Source: Hordeum vulgare subsp. vulgare
Taxonomy: Eukaryota > Streptophyta > Magnoliopsida > Poales > Poaceae
Direction: 5' to 3'
DNA: 64,000 nucleotides
NCBI RefSeq assembly: GCF_904849725.1
Contig: NC_058518.1
Location: forward strand, 394,121,581-394,185,580
Shown here: piece after piece, positions 33,406-45,544 of the stretch
How positions within the stretch are numbered: position 1 is the first letter of the stretch
Layout: every line of letters starts with the position of its first letter
The notes under the pieces: model-generated
Told to the model about the DNA's origin: nothing
Databases searched by the model: none
The model's input: the letters and a program-made list of their open reading frames with translations, nothing else
Program-made: the position numbers and the translations under genes

Positions 33406-34983
33406 TGATACGTCTCCAACGTATCTATAATTTTTTATTGTTCCATGTTGTTATATTATCATTCTTGGATGTTTTACAATCATTTTGTAGTCATTTTATA
33501 TCATTTTTTGGTACTAACCTATTGACACAGTGCCCAGTGCTAGTTGCTATTTTTTGCATGTTTTTTACATCGCGGGAAATCAATACCAAACGGAGTCCAA
33601 CGCAGCGAAACTTTTCGTGGATTTTTTTGGGCCAGAAGACATCCAGTGGGCCAGGAACACACCTGAGGGGAGCTCTGATGGGAGCAAAACCCACCAGGGC
33701 GCGCATGGGGGCCCATACGCGCCCCGGTGCGGTGTGCCCTCCTCATTGGCCTCCCGCACCGCCTCTTTGCTCTATAAATACCCCAATATTCCAGAAACCC
33801 TAAGGAGGGGGACGAAAATCAATTCCAGCCGCCGCAGAGTCCAGAAACACCAGATCCAATCTAGACACCATCACGAAGGGTTTCATCATGTCCATTGGTG
33901 CCTCTCCAATGATGCGTGAGTAGTTCTTTGTAGACCTACGGGTCCGTAGTTAGTAGCTATATGGCTTCCTTTCTCTCTCTCTTGATTATCAATATAATAG
34001 TCTCTTGGAGATCCATATGATGTAAGTCTTTTTGCATTGTGTTTGTTGGGATCCGATGAACTTTGAGTATATGATCAGATCTATGTTTTTATCCATGAAA
34101 GTTATTTGAGTCTTCTTTGATCTCTTATATGCGTGATTGATTATAGCCTCGTATTTCTTCTTTGATATTTGGGTTTTGTTTGTCCAACTTGATCTATTTA
34201 TCTTGCAATGGGAAGAGGTGCTTTGTGATGGGTTCCATCTTACGGTGCTTGATCTCATTGACAGAAAGGGAAACGACATGTATGTATCGTTACTATTTAT
34301 GATAACAAGATGGGGTATATTTCTACATAAATAGATCTTGTCTACATCATGTCATTGTTCTTATTGCATTACTCCGTTTTCCATGAACTTAATACACTAG
34401 ATGCATGCTGGATAGCGGTCGATGTGTGGAGTAATAGTAGTAGATCCAGGCAGGAGTCGGTCTACTAATCTTGGACATGATGGCTATATAATGATCATTG
34501 CCTGAACATCGTCATGATTATTTGAAGTTCTATCAATTGCCCAACGGTAATTGTTTTCTCACCGTTTCTATTTTTCTCGAGAGAAGCCACTAGTGAAACC
34601 TACGGCCCCGGGTCTCTTTTCATCATATTTGCCTTTGCGATCTATTTTCCTTTGCTTTTATTTTCAGATCTATTAAACCAAAAATACAAAAATACCTTGC
34701 TGCAATTTAGTTGTTCCGCGATCTATTTATCATATCTACCACTTTTACCTCACGTTATTTGCCTATCTTGAGGTGTCGTACCCGAAAGTGATTGACAACC
34801 CCTTTAACACGTCGGGTTGCGAGTATTTGTTATTTGTGTGCAGGTGTTGTTTACGTGGTGTGAGGAGGTTCTCCTACTGGTTCGATAACCTTGGTCTCAT
34901 CACTGAGGGAAATACCTACCGTCACTATACTGCATCATCCCTTCCAATTTGGGGAAATGCCGACGTAGTTCTAGCAGACATCA
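33406..34983 (+). repeat. 3' LTR of element A
   Basis: A 1578 bp LTR, uninterrupted, ending ..TCTAGCAGACATCA. Its inverted repeat is at 33681-33741 and its TATAAATA box near 33773. Confidence 0.93.
33681..33741 (+). promoter_or_regulatory. Inverted repeat upstream of the TATA box (A, 3' LTR)
   Basis: Arms GGCGCGCATGGG and CCCATACGCGCC pair around a short loop, then AACCCACC/GGTGCGGT further out. The inner CAT/ATG pairs replace the CCT/AGG pairs of the 5' LTR copy. Confidence 0.75.
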
Positions 34984-34988
34984 TCTAG

Positions 34989-35196
34989 TCGTGCGGGATG
35001 TGTGTTTTTTCGAGAGGGCGGTATAGTTAGCGATCGTGATCATCGTTCGTAATTGTGTGGCTTGTTCTTTTAAACACCAAAGGATTACCAACCTTTATCT
35101 ATTGTTAATTAACCTTCCTAATTGTTTGGATCTTCGTACTCTCTTTCTTTTATAGGGGTCGTAGATCGTAGATAGGAGTAGGGCATTTTGAAGACC
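34989..35196. other. Spacer between element A and a MITE
   Basis: Unique-looking sequence. On the minus strand it contains TATAAAAGAAAGAGAG (about 35138-35153), which could have been the TATA region of the MORF gene before element A separated them. This is speculative. Confidence 0.3.
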
Positions 35197-35562
35197 CAGC
35201 TCCATGGAGCCCTTTATTTTGAAAAAAAATCGAAATTCATAAATTTCAGTTTCAAAAAAATATTAAAATAAATCGACATGTATGCAAGGATGTAAAGTAT
35301 ATGTGTGAAAAAAATTCAGGATAAAATACCTTTATTGCAAGCTGCTCAAAGAGAAATCGTGGACTCTAAAGATGAATAGTACATATGCTAAAAAGTACAA
35401 GACTTGTCTTTTTGTGTAGCTCACATTTTTATATATTTCGACGTGAATATTTGCACACATGTACATTATGTATCTAGGTATATGTGTATTTATTTAAAAA
35501 AATGAAACTGAAAATTTCAATTTTTGATGTTTTCAAATAAAGGCCTCCATGAAGCTTGGTAT
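35197..35562. mobile_element. Foldback MITE, ~366 bp
   Basis: The left arm from AGCTCCATGGAGCCCTTTAT through AATTTCAGTTTC pairs with the right arm GAAACTGAAAATTTC through ATAAAGGCCTCCATGAAGCT, about 60 bp each with small indels. There is no ORF. The flanks do not show an obvious target duplication, so the superfamily is unassigned. Confidence 0.75.
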
Positions 35563-36216
35563 TCGTTTGGCATTTTCGTAGTAGATAGATAGATGAAAGA
35601 TAGACACGCTCGTTGTTTGGTTTCCTGGGGGAAACCATTTGTATGTTCATCAAGCATCTATCAGTGAACACACTAGGCATCTCCATGTCTGGTGAAAAAG
35701 CATTAGCTGGCTAAGCAACTTATAACTCGTACAACAGTGGGGGTATTTCATTTTTACTAAGTAACGCAAAGAGTAATACGCGTAACATATACAAGGGGTG
35801 TAATACGCGGGGCACAGCCGTGTTAATTTTGTTGTCCGGCAGAAATGCTTTCTGAACTGCCCCTATCCAATGGTGCAAGTAGGGACAAGGTTTTTTAAAA
35901 GATCTAGCAATTACGAGCCTCACATGATCATTAACAGAAAACGCTAGGAATACAAAAGTCGTGAGGATCCTAGGATAAAAAAAGCGAAGGGGCCAAAAAC
36001 TTTGTTGGAGGGGTTTACCACACTAGTTTACCCCTCCCTATCTATGGCCAATCTCTCACGGAGGGTCCCTGAAGGAGCTCTCGATACACTTTGCACCTGA
36101 ATCCTTCATAACTTGATGGAATCCCTGATCCTTTGTATGATTTCGCGGGAGCATGGAACTTTGTTTTGAAAAGTGTAGTTGTTCCGCTCCTGCCATATCT
36201 CCTAGCAGGTGAGCAG

Positions 36217-37740
36217 TGATACGTCCATTTTGCATCATGCTTTCATGTTGATATTTATTGCTTTATGGGTTGTTATTACACTTCACGGTACAATACTTAT
36301 GCCTTTTCTCTCTTATTTTGCAAGGTTTACATGAAGAGGGAGAATGCCGACATCTGGGATTCTGGCCTGAAAAAGGAGCAAGTTTGAGATACCTATTCTG
36401 CGCAACTCCAAAAGCCGTGAAAATCAATGAGGATACATTTTGGAATTTATAAAAAATACTGGGCCGAAGAAGTGCCAGAGGGGAGCGAGCAGGAGGCCAC
36501 AAGCCTGCTAGGCGCGGCCTACCCCCCTGGCCGCGCCTAGGGGGCTTGTGGGCTCCCTGTTAGCCCTCTGTCCCCCCTCTTTTGCTATAAGGAGGGTTTA
36601 GTTCCAGAAAAAATCAAGAGGAGGCTTTCGGGAGGAATCGCCACCGCCACGAGGCGGAACTTGAGCAGAAACAATCTAGAGCTCCGGCAGGGCCGTCCTG
36701 CCGGGGAAACTTCCCTCCCGGAGGGGGAAATCATCGCCATCGTCATCACCAACACTCCTCTCATTGGAGGGGACTCATCACCATCAACATCTTCATCAGC
36801 ACCATCTCATCTCCAAACCCTAGTTCATCTCTTGTAACCAATCTCCGTCTCGCGACTCCGATTGGTACCTGTAAGGTTGCTAGTAGTGTTAATTACTCTT
36901 TGTAGTTGATGCTAGTTGGATTACTTGGTGGAAGATTATATGTTCAGACCCTTGATGCTATTCAATAACTCTCTGGTCATGAATATTATTATGCTTTGTG
37001 AGTAGTTACTTTTGTTCGTGAGGACATGGGCTAAGTCATGCTATAAGTAGTCATGTGAATTTGGTATTCGTTCGATATTTCGATGTGTTGTATGTTGTTT
37101 TTCCTCTAGTGGTGTTATGTGAACGTCGACTACATAACACTTCACCATTATTTGGGCCTAAGGAAGGCATTGGGAAGTAGTAAGTAGATGATGGGTTGCT
37201 AGAGTGACAGAAGCTTAAACCCTAGTTTATGCGTTGCTTCGTAAGGGGCTGATTTGGATCCACTAGTTTAATGCTATGGTTAGACTTTGTCTTAATTCTT
37301 CTTTCGTAGTTGCGGATGCTTGCAAGAGGGGTTAATCATAAGTGGGATGCTTGTCCAAGTAAGGGCAGTATCCAAGCGCTGGTCCACCCACATATCAAAC
37401 TATCAAAGTAGCGAACGCGAATCATATGAACTTGATGAAAACTAGCTTGACAGAAATTCCCATGTGTCCTCGGGAGCGCTTTACCTCCTATAAGAGTTTG
37501 TCCAGGCTTGTCCCTTGATACAAAAGGGATTGGGACATCTTGCTGCACCTTTGTTACTATTATTACTTGCTACTTGCTACGAATCACCTTATCACACAAC
37601 TATCTGTTACCGATAATTTCAGTGCTAGCAGAGAATACCTTGCTGAAAACCACTTGTCAGATCCTTCTGCTCCTCGTTGGGTTCGACACTCTTACTTATC
37701 GAAAGGACTACGTTAGATGCCCTACACTTGTGGGTCATCA
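36217..37740 (+). mobile_element. Solo LTR (Gypsy) inserted in the LINE
   Basis: A 1524 bp LTR starting TGATACGTCCATTTTGCATC and ending GTGGGTCATCA, flanked by a perfect AGCAG duplication (36212-36216, 37741-37745). No internal region is present, so unequal LTR recombination removed it. It resembles Sabrina/Wilma-type LTRs of Triticeae; the family is not certain. Confidence 0.93.
36492..36557 (+). promoter_or_regulatory. GC-rich inverted repeat upstream of the TATA box (solo LTR)
   Basis: CCACAAGCCTGCTAGGCGCG pairs with CGCGCCTAGGGGGCTTGTGG. The TATAAGG box (36586) starts about 29 bp downstream. Confidence 0.8.
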
Positions 37741-38028
37741 AGCAGCAGTAGGGTCTTGGCTCCCTTCTTCCATGCTGGGTGCGTGTCATCGTAGATCCTA
37801 TGGGTGATTCCTGTGGAGGAGGCGCTGCACCACTTCTCTTTTGATATGAAGGCAGAACATGCCCGCCATTTCCCAATCTTCGACCATACCTCATGTGCCT
37901 CGGTGCAGTCCCACAATAGATGCTTGGCTGACTCAGATTTTGCATACACAACTGGCAAAAATAGTTGTTGGCACATCCCCTCCGTTGTAGCCTGTCATTG
38001 CACCATAGCCTGTTTTGGAACAACAACC

Positions 38029-39607
38029 TGATACTTGTGATCCGCGTTGGGTTTTCCGTGACGAGGAACGGGTTATCACAGCAAATTGCGAGTAAGTATT
38101 TCCCTCAGTTATGAAACCAAGATTTATCAAACCAATAGGAATAGCAACCACAATTGTCCTCAACGGTTGCACACAAAAGAACAAACAACTTGCACCCAAC
38201 GCGGGCAAGAGGGTTGTCAATCCCCTTGGTCTCGTTATTTGCAAGCAAATGAGGTGTGTAGATAATTGTAAAATGCAAAATAAAATAAAAACAAATAAAT
38301 GGCAGCAACGTATTGGAGGTTTTAGCAATATGTTGTGAATAGACCCGGGGGCCATAGTTTTCCCTAATGGCATCTCTCATGAAAATAACACACGGTGGGT
38401 AAACAAATTACTGTTGGGCAACTGATAGAAGAGCGGATAGTTATGAGATTTTCATGGCAATGATCCTGTAAATATATGCATCACGTGCATAAACAAATAG
38501 ACCGACTCTTGCCTCCACCTATTACTATTACTTCACTTCAAGAGTGTTTCTATGCTTGCTTCTCTATGTATTAAGTTCATGACGAACGAAGTAATGCTTG
38601 GAGAAGATGACCTGATGTAGACAAAGTAAACTCAACCAATACGAATAAACCCCATCATTTTACCCTTAGTAGCAACAACACAATGACACAACGTGTCCCC
38701 TTCTATCACTGGGATATAGAAACTCGTCAGGTTGAACCTGCTACAACACACCTCCCTCACCGAAGAAATATCAATCTAGTTGGCCAAACTATTTCAATAG
38801 TTCGGAGAGAATTACGAAGCTAACATAATCATGCACATAAGAATCATATTATATATCATAGGAGACTCAAATGTTTATCATGAATAATCTGAACATAAAC
38901 CCACAATTCATCGGATCCCAACAAACGCACCATACAAAAGAGTTACATCATATGGATCAAAACGAAGATCTGATGATCATTGTATTGAAGATCAAAGAGA
39001 GAGAGGGGGAGAGATTGCCATCTAGGTACTGGCTATGGACCCGCAGGTCTATGGTTAACTACTCACACATCAGCATAAGGGTAGCAAGGTTGATGAATAA
39101 GCCCTCCGTGATCGATCCCCCCTCCAACAGAGTGTCGTATCGGAGCTCTAGATGGCCTCCCATCGGAATACGGACTTGCGACAGCGTAAAAAGTGTTTCA
39201 GGGCCTCCCTCGATATTTTTAGGGTAGATGGGAATTTATAGGCCACAGAACAGAGTCAGGAGAGCCATGAGGGGGCCATAAGCCTTCAGGGCGCGCCCCC
39301 TAGGGTGCTCCCTGTTGGCTTGTGGGGCCCTTGTGCACCCTCCTGCCTCCTTCCGATGCTCCACAGTTTTGATTTGGTCCACAAAAAAATCACATAAAGT
39401 TTTAGGTCAATTGGACTTCGTTTGGTACTAAAAACCTGAATAGTCGAAAAACACGCAAAAAAATAACAAGTGGCATTGGGGACTGGATCAATAGGTTAGT
39501 GCTCAAAAATAATATAAATTGGTAGATAAGTACGTAAATAGTCTCCTAAAATGATAACATAATAGCATGAAACAATCAAAAATTATAGATACGATAGAGA
39601 CATATCA
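38029..39607 (-). mobile_element. Solo LTR (Gypsy) inserted in the LINE
   Basis: A 1579 bp LTR; on the minus strand it begins TGATATGTCTCTATCGTATC and ends ..CACAAGTATCA. Perfect duplication CAACC (38024-38028, 39608-39612). Inverted repeat at 39268-39331 with a TATAAATT box (minus strand) about 30 bp away. Confidence 0.92.
39268..39331 (-). promoter_or_regulatory. GC-rich inverted repeat upstream of the TATA box (solo LTR)
   Basis: GGCCATAAGCCTTCAGGGCG pairs imperfectly with CTCCCTGTTGGCTTGTGGGG; a TATAAATTCCC box lies at 39230-39241 on the minus strand. Confidence 0.65.
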
Positions 39608-40164
39608 CAACCATACAAACATCTTTATCTTCCCTCGTAGACAAACCTTTGAGATATCCTGATTGAACGTTGAGGTCGCTTGGCCCACGAATTGCCTTAT
39701 CTATGCTAACGATCGTAGGATTTTCATGTTCATTGCTCCACGTAAATCGCCGATTCGTGCACTTGATCTCTCTAAGTCCTGTTGCATCAATGACCGCCCG
39801 GATTTTGCCCATGATTATGCGGTTAATGTTGCAATTGTTCTTGTCCCGGGCCTCGTATATGAGGTTGAAGTCCTTTTTTATCAGCCACGGCTCACCTGCT
39901 GGCAGTGCCACCCTAGCTAATTTTGCTAAGAATTCATCTTTTTTGTTTTCATCTATTGGTCCATAGACCGTGGTGAGCCAAAAACTAACTCGGGACGCAA
40001 CTACTGAGATGTTAATGGTGATGGAGAAAAAGCCTATTGCATGTGTGGCTAGGTGGACTGTGCTGTTGTTCAAGAAGATCGCGGCCCCTCCCATGGTCCC
40101 AATGGCCGGGAGCACCACATAGTCCCCTAGCATGCTGCCTCCCACCTCTCTTGTGAAATCACGA
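39608..40164 (-). pseudogene. LINE ORF2 AP-endonuclease domain
   Basis: The minus strand reads GGSMLGDYVVLPAIGTMGGA, SRVSFWLTTVYGPIDENKKD, EPWLIKKDFNLIYEARDKNN, RRFTWSNEHENPTIVSIDKA. WLTTVYGP, DFNLI, DKNN and TWSNE..PT..x.ID are hallmark blocks of the plant LINE endonuclease, which nicks target DNA for target-primed reverse transcription. The upstream continuation (NIRGLNTPARHAI.., FLQE) is at 47067-47200, beyond element D. The domain runs into the solo LTR at 39607, and the RT domain does not follow on the far side. Confidence 0.88.
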
Positions 40165-41721
40165 TGCTACTCCTCGCTGATGTGTTGGTTTCCCTCCAAA
40201 CTTAAAGGGTGATGTAGCACAACAACGACAAGTATTTCCCTCAGTTATGAAACCAAGGTATCATTCCAGTAGGAAGATCCACAAGACTATGTACGCAACA
40301 CCTGCACAGAAATAGAAAATCCTCGGAACCCAACGCGTGGAGGGGTTGTCAATCCCTCGTGGGTAAAGTAAGGATAGATTGTTAGATGCAAATAAGAGTG
40401 ATAGAAAATAGAACACAACAAGGTATTTTTGGGTTTTTTGATAATATAGATCTGAAAATTATAGAGCAAATAAAATAGAAATGCAAATAGCAAAGTAAAG
40501 ATTGCAAATAGATGATGTGAAGTAGACCCCGGGGCCGTAGGTTTCACTAGTGGCTTCTCTCAAGAAAATATCAAACGGTGAGTAGACAAATTTCTCTTGG
40601 ACAATTGATAGAAGAGAAAATAATTACGATGGTATTCAAGACAATGATCATGTATATAGGCATCACGTCCAAGACAAATAGACTGACTTCTGCATGCATC
40701 TACTTCTATTACTCCACACATCGACCACTATCGAGCATGCATCTAGTGTATTGAGTTCATGGAGAAACGGTGTAATGCCTTAAGAACGATGCCATGATGT
40801 AGACATAATCTATTCATGTAGGAATAGACCCCATCGTTTTATCCTTGATAGCAATGGTAAATGCTTGTCATGTCTCTCTGTGTCACCGAGATTGAGTATC
40901 GCAAGATGGAACCCATCACAAAGCACCTCTTCCCATTGCAAGATAAAAGATCAAGTTGGCGAGAAAAAAACCAAATATCGGGGAAGAAATATGAGGCTAT
41001 AATAATCAAGCATAAATATGTTTTCATAGATCTAACCATAAACTCACAATTCGTCGGATCCCAACAAACACACCGCAAAAGAAAGAGTTACATCATATGG
41101 ATCTCCAAGGGACCATTGTATTGAGAAACAGAACGAGAGAGAAAGCCATCTAGATACTGCCTACGGACCCGTAGGTCTGATATGAACTACTCACGCATCA
41201 TCAGAGGAGCACCAATGAGGATGGTGAACCCCTCTGATATCCTGTTCTCTCTGGAATGGGCTCTAGATTGGATATCGTGGCTCTGGAACTTGCGGCGGCT
41301 GAAACGATTTTTCGTCGAACCCTCTAGGGTTTTCTAAATATTGGGGTATTTATAGAGCTTAGAGGCGGTGGAGGAGGTGCCCGAAGGCCCCACTAGACAC
41401 CAGGTCGTGCCAGGGGCCTCTAGTGCACGCTGATGTCTAGTGGGCTTTCTGGGCCTTGTCTCTTGCTCATTCTTGGCTCCCTAGTTTTCTTCTGGTCCAA
41501 AAAAATCTCCATAATGTTTCGTGGCATTTGGACCTCATCTGATATGGTTTTTCCGTGAAGGAAAAAACAGCAAAAAACAACAACTCGCACTAGGCACTAT
41601 GTCAATAGGTTATTCCCAAAAAATGATATAAAGTTGCTATCAAATGATCATAAAACATCCAAGAATGACAATATAATAGCATGGAACAATCAAAAATTAT
41701 AGATACGTTGGAGACGTATCA
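40165..41721 (-). repeat. 3' LTR of element D
   Basis: A 1557 bp LTR, TGATACGTCTCC to GTAGCA on the minus strand. Confidence 0.92.
41384..41448 (-). promoter_or_regulatory. Inverted repeat upstream of the TATA box (D, 3' LTR)
   Basis: GCCCCACTAGACACCAG pairs with CTGATGTCTAGTGGGC, with an inner GTGC/GCAC. The arm sequence (CACTAGACA) is quite unlike the CACAAGCC arms of other families. The TATAAATACC box is about 30 bp away (minus strand, 41346-41356). The 5' LTR copy is at 46743-46806. Confidence 0.8.
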
Positions 41722-43462
41722 ACATCCCCAAGCTTAATTCATGCTCGTCCTCGAGTAGGTAAATGATAAAAACAGAATTTTTGATGTGGAATGTTGCCTC
41801 ACATGTTCATCATGTTCTTTTTCTTTCAGCGTGGACTTATAGATGATGCAAAGCAATAGTCTATAGTTTGACATGGAAATTTCAATACTTAAGCATATCA
41901 ACAAGCAACTAAGTTTTTCAAAATATCAATGCTAAAGAACGTTATCTCTAGCCCAACATGCTCTATCATTGATCCATTCATGCAACACACTCAAATATTA
42001 ACTACATTCAATGCTCAAGTATCATAATGGTGTTCCTTCGTTGGTGATTTATAAGAGAAGATGGAGACTCAAATTAAAGAATAAAAAATTCATAAAGTAA
42101 ATAGATAGGCCCTTTGCACAGGGAAGCAGGGATTTATAGAGGTCCCAGAGCTCAAGGTGAAATTTTTTGAGATAATTTTTTAGGGTGGCATGCGTTTCCT
42201 GTCAACGAGAACGACTAAGAGTTCCCAATATTCTCCATGCTAAACAAATTATAGGCGGTTCCCAAACTGAAAATAAAGTTTGTTCCTTTTTTCCACCACT
42301 CTTTCGCATTCCACGGCTAGCCGTATACATGGGCACCGTCCATACCAACACTTTCCAAGGAATTTATTATTTGACAACATATTTTTTTGCATTTTGGGAC
42401 TGCGCATCCCTATTACCGCCATACTCTCGTGCAATTACAAGTGAATAAACACTCATCTTGAGAATAACCTTTTTAACATGGAAGATACCGCCCACCCCTC
42501 GCTGCATCATGAGTGGTACGTAACACACAAAACAGAAATTTATTTTGAAAAATAGAGTTGGCACTTGCAAATTTACTTGAAACAGTGTTGAAATACCACA
42601 TATAGGTAGGTATAGTGGACTCATTTGTCACAACTTTGGGTTTAGGATTTGGATGCACATGTAGTATTCCCACTTAGTACAAGTGAAGACTAGCAAATGA
42701 TTGAGAAGCTCCCAACCAAGGAACAAAAATCATAACATTAAACATAACTAACACCGAATAATGCAACACAAGTAGGATGTAATTTCATAGCATAATTATT
42801 GACTTCATGTGTATGCATAGGGAATCACAAACCTTAACACCAATATTCTTACTAGAGCATAATTACTCATCAACATAACTCACATATTACCATCTTCATA
42901 TTTTAAAACTATTGCAAAGAATAAAGCTTAATATCCCATGGTCTTAATGAAAGTTTTTATTATATCTTTCCTAGACATTCATCACTTTGGAACTAATTTT
43001 CATTTAAAGAAAATTGCCATTGAAAATAACAAGCTCTCAAACAAATACAAGTGAAGAACAAGAGCACAAGTTTCTTTAAAATATTCAACTCTCAAAATTA
43101 TATAAGTGAAGCAAGAGAGGATTTCTTCAAAATTTCAGCAAATCTCAAAATAATCTAAGTGAAGGATGAGAGAAAAATTCTTCAAAATAATAGTACCACC
43201 GTGCTCAAAAAGATATGAGTGAAGTACATGAGCAATTCCATGGCTCAAAAAAAATAAGTGAAGCATATAGAGCGATTCTAACAAATCATAGCATAATTTA
43301 GCTCTCTCAAATGGGTGTGTCCAGCAAGGTTTATTATGACAAACTAACCAACAAAGAAAGCAAAGACACAAATGATGCAAGATGCTCGAAGTAAAACTCA
43401 TGATATGTGACAAATAAAAATATAGCTCCAAGTAAAATTACCGATGGTTTTTAAAAGAAAGA

Positions 43463-43486
43463 GGGATGCCTTCCGGGGCATCCCCA
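43463..43486 (-). other. Conserved internal hairpin of element D
   Basis: GGGATGCC, 6 nt, GGCATCCC(C) with AAGCTT adjoining; one G shorter than in A, B and G1. A second related copy lies near 43540. Confidence 0.7.
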
Positions 43487-44386
43487 AGCTTAGTTGCTTT
43501 GTACTCCTTAGACATTGCCTTGGGCCGCCATGGGGCATCCCCAAGGTTAGGATTTTATCACTCCTTATTCCTTCATCCCTCATGATCCCACTCAAAACTT
43601 GAAAACTTCAACCACACTAAACTCAACAAAAATTTCGTGAGATCCGTTAGTATAAGAAAACCAAACTTTACCTAAGGTACTGTTGAAAACCTATTCCAAT
43701 TTTTTTGCATTATACCTACTGTATTCTAACTTTACCTTGGCTTATGCCTCGTGATGCAAACCATAGAATCATTAAAACAAGCACATAACGCAAATAAAAC
43801 ATAAACTGCTAAAAACAGAATAGTCTGTAAAGACTCGAATTTGCTCATACTTCTGTAACTCCAATTTTTTGTGAAAAATTAGGACAATGTATGGAATTTC
43901 TATATCAATCTTGTGTTCAAAAGGCATGAACCATCCTCTAACTTGGAAGGGGATAGGAACAGAAGACAGATGACAAGCCTTGTTTCCTACTTGCTGACCC
44001 TAGAACAACAACAGGCAACATGCTTGCTTAACACTCGAACAAGAGGAAATCGCTTCGACCTTTCGACACTCGGCAGGCGTTAGCCCACATACATGGTCTT
44101 ACGACTTTGCGGAGACCAGTGTTTTTGGTAAATAGTCTCCCGGGCCTAGTCACTGCGACCCCCTTTTGTGAGACAGTTTTGATGTTTTTGTGATTTTTAG
44201 GATTTTTTCTACTCAATGCAAAAGTTTTTGTTTTTCAACAGGATTAAAGCAACTATTGCCCCCACATGATCCTAAAGGATTTACTTGGCACAAACACTAA
44301 ATAAAACACAAAAAACACAATTATAACAATAGCATAGTTATTCAAACACTCAAGAACAGAAAGCAAAAGTGAAAAATAAAATTTAT

Positions 44387-45304
44387 TCATTGGGTTGCCT
44401 CCCAACAAGCGCTTTTTTTATAAGCCATTAAGATAGGCTTGAGATTTTGTTTATGCTCACATGAAGATAGTAGTTGAAACACAAAGAGAGCATCATGTAG
44501 CATAAGACAAACACATTTAAGTCTAACGTACTTCCTATGCATAGGAATCTCATAAGTAAACAAATTATCAAGACAACAAATATCTAACATATGCATGGAA
44601 GAAGAAAGAAACAATAACAATCTCAACATGAAGAGAGATAATTTAGTAACATGAATATTTCTATAACCATATTTACCTCTATCATAATAATTACATGTAG
44701 GATCATATTCAAATTCAACAATATAGCTATCACATGAAATATTCTCTTCATGATCCACATGCATAAAAGTCTTATAATCTTCTAAGATAGTGGGATTAAC
44801 ATTAAATAAAGTCATGACCTCTACAAACCCACTTTGAAAATTCACGAGATAGATAATTTTCCAAAATTGTGGGATCATTATTACCTAAAGTTGACACTCT
44901 TCCATACCCACTTTTAATAGTATTGTCAACATTATTATTAATATCATATTCATCATGAGGATTAAATAAATTTTAAAGATAATAAGAAGCATCACCCCAA
45001 TCATGATCATTACAATGAGTAGTGGACATGACAAAATTACCATCCCCGATCTTATAGTTTTGCATATTTTAGCACAATTGACATTAATAGAATTTATAAT
45101 AACATCATTGCAATCATGCTTTTCATTCAAGGAGATATTATGAATCACTTTATAAATTTCTTCTTTTAACACTTCATCACAATATTCAGATTCAGGATTT
45201 TCAGGCAAAACTTCACAGAAATAATCAAGAGCACTCAACTCACTAGCAATTGACTCAAGATAATTAGATCTTTTGAAAAGATTAGCAAGTGGATGAGGAT
45301 CCAT
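44387..45304 (-). pseudogene. Unrecognised, frameshifted ORF of element D
   Basis: It begins MDPHPLANLFKRSNYLESIA, SELSALDYFCEVLPENPESE and NSINVNCAKICK. A shift of frame leads to GDGNFVMSTTHCNDHDWGDA, GYGRVSTLGNNDPTILE, then EDYKTFMHVDHEENISCDSY, PTCNYYDRGKYGYRNIHVTK and KSACWEATQ at the TAA near 44387. It is a mosaic of at least three frames, so the ancestral ORF was probably ~300 residues. No gag, protease or polymerase motif was recognised. A GGGAGGCAACCCAAT hairpin overlaps its 3' end (44391-44410). It may be a family-specific protein of non-autonomous Gypsy elements. Confidence 0.55.
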
Positions 45305-45519
45305 ACATCTTTACTTTTCCTATTTATTTTTCTGTTTTCGAGTATTGACATGAAGGCAATAGAAGCAAGCAAGCAAGAAAAAGGAAAATGGAAAAAATCC
45401 AAACAAAAGGCAAATTTTTGTGAAGTGGGGGAGAGGAAAATGAGAGGCAAATGGAAAATAACGTAATTGAAAGGAGACGAGACTTGTGTGTAGGAACCTG
45501 ATAAATCTTGACTTGATCT

Positions 45520-45537
45520 TCCCCGGCAACGATGCCA
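45520..45537 (-). other. Primer-binding site of element D
   Basis: TGGCATCGTTGCCGGGGA, two substitutions from the tRNA-Asp complement, 7 bases from the 5' LTR. Confidence 0.85.
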
Positions 45538-45544
45538 CATATCT

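Larger units (their letters stand above)
21850..34983 (+). mobile_element. Gypsy LTR retrotransposon 'A', interrupted by element B
   Basis: The 5' LTR is 21850-22482 plus 29260-30200 (1574 bp once joined) and the 3' LTR is 33406-34983 (1578 bp). Flanking 5-mers are TCGAG (21845-21849) and TCTAG (34984-34988), one mismatch. The PBS (tRNA-Asp type) is at 30211-30228 and the polypurine tract AAGCTTGGGGATGT ends at 33405. The interior (30201-33405) carries only a broken gag-like ORF, so the element looks non-autonomous. It is the same LTR subfamily as element D. Without the insertion it is about 6.36 kb. Confidence 0.92.
35890..38028 (-). pseudogene. LINE ORF2 C-terminal part (zf-RVT region), split by a solo LTR
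   Basis: Minus-strand pieces 38028-37741 and 36216-35890 join cleanly once the solo LTR and one AGCAG copy are removed. The joined frame reads RLWCNDRLQRRGCANNYFCQ and LCMQN, then (after a frameshift) HLLWDCTEAHEVWSKIGKW, GAKTLLLLTC, a TAG where the family has Trp, then EIWQERNNYTFQNK. CxLC..HLxxxC..A..VW and EIWxERN are the zf-RVT and tail motifs of plant L1-type LINE ORF2. Further stops follow. The reverse transcriptase core that should precede it is missing. Confidence 0.8.

Noticed and set aside
34989..35196. Promoter of the MORF gene displaced by element A
   Set aside because: Only a TATAAAAG string supports it; not strong enough to annotate as a promoter, so it is mentioned only as a possibility.
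37625..38026. 133-codon minus-strand frame as an independent gene
   Set aside because: Its right part is the LINE zf-RVT region (RLQRRGCANNYFC) and its left part runs into the solo LTR that ends at 37740.
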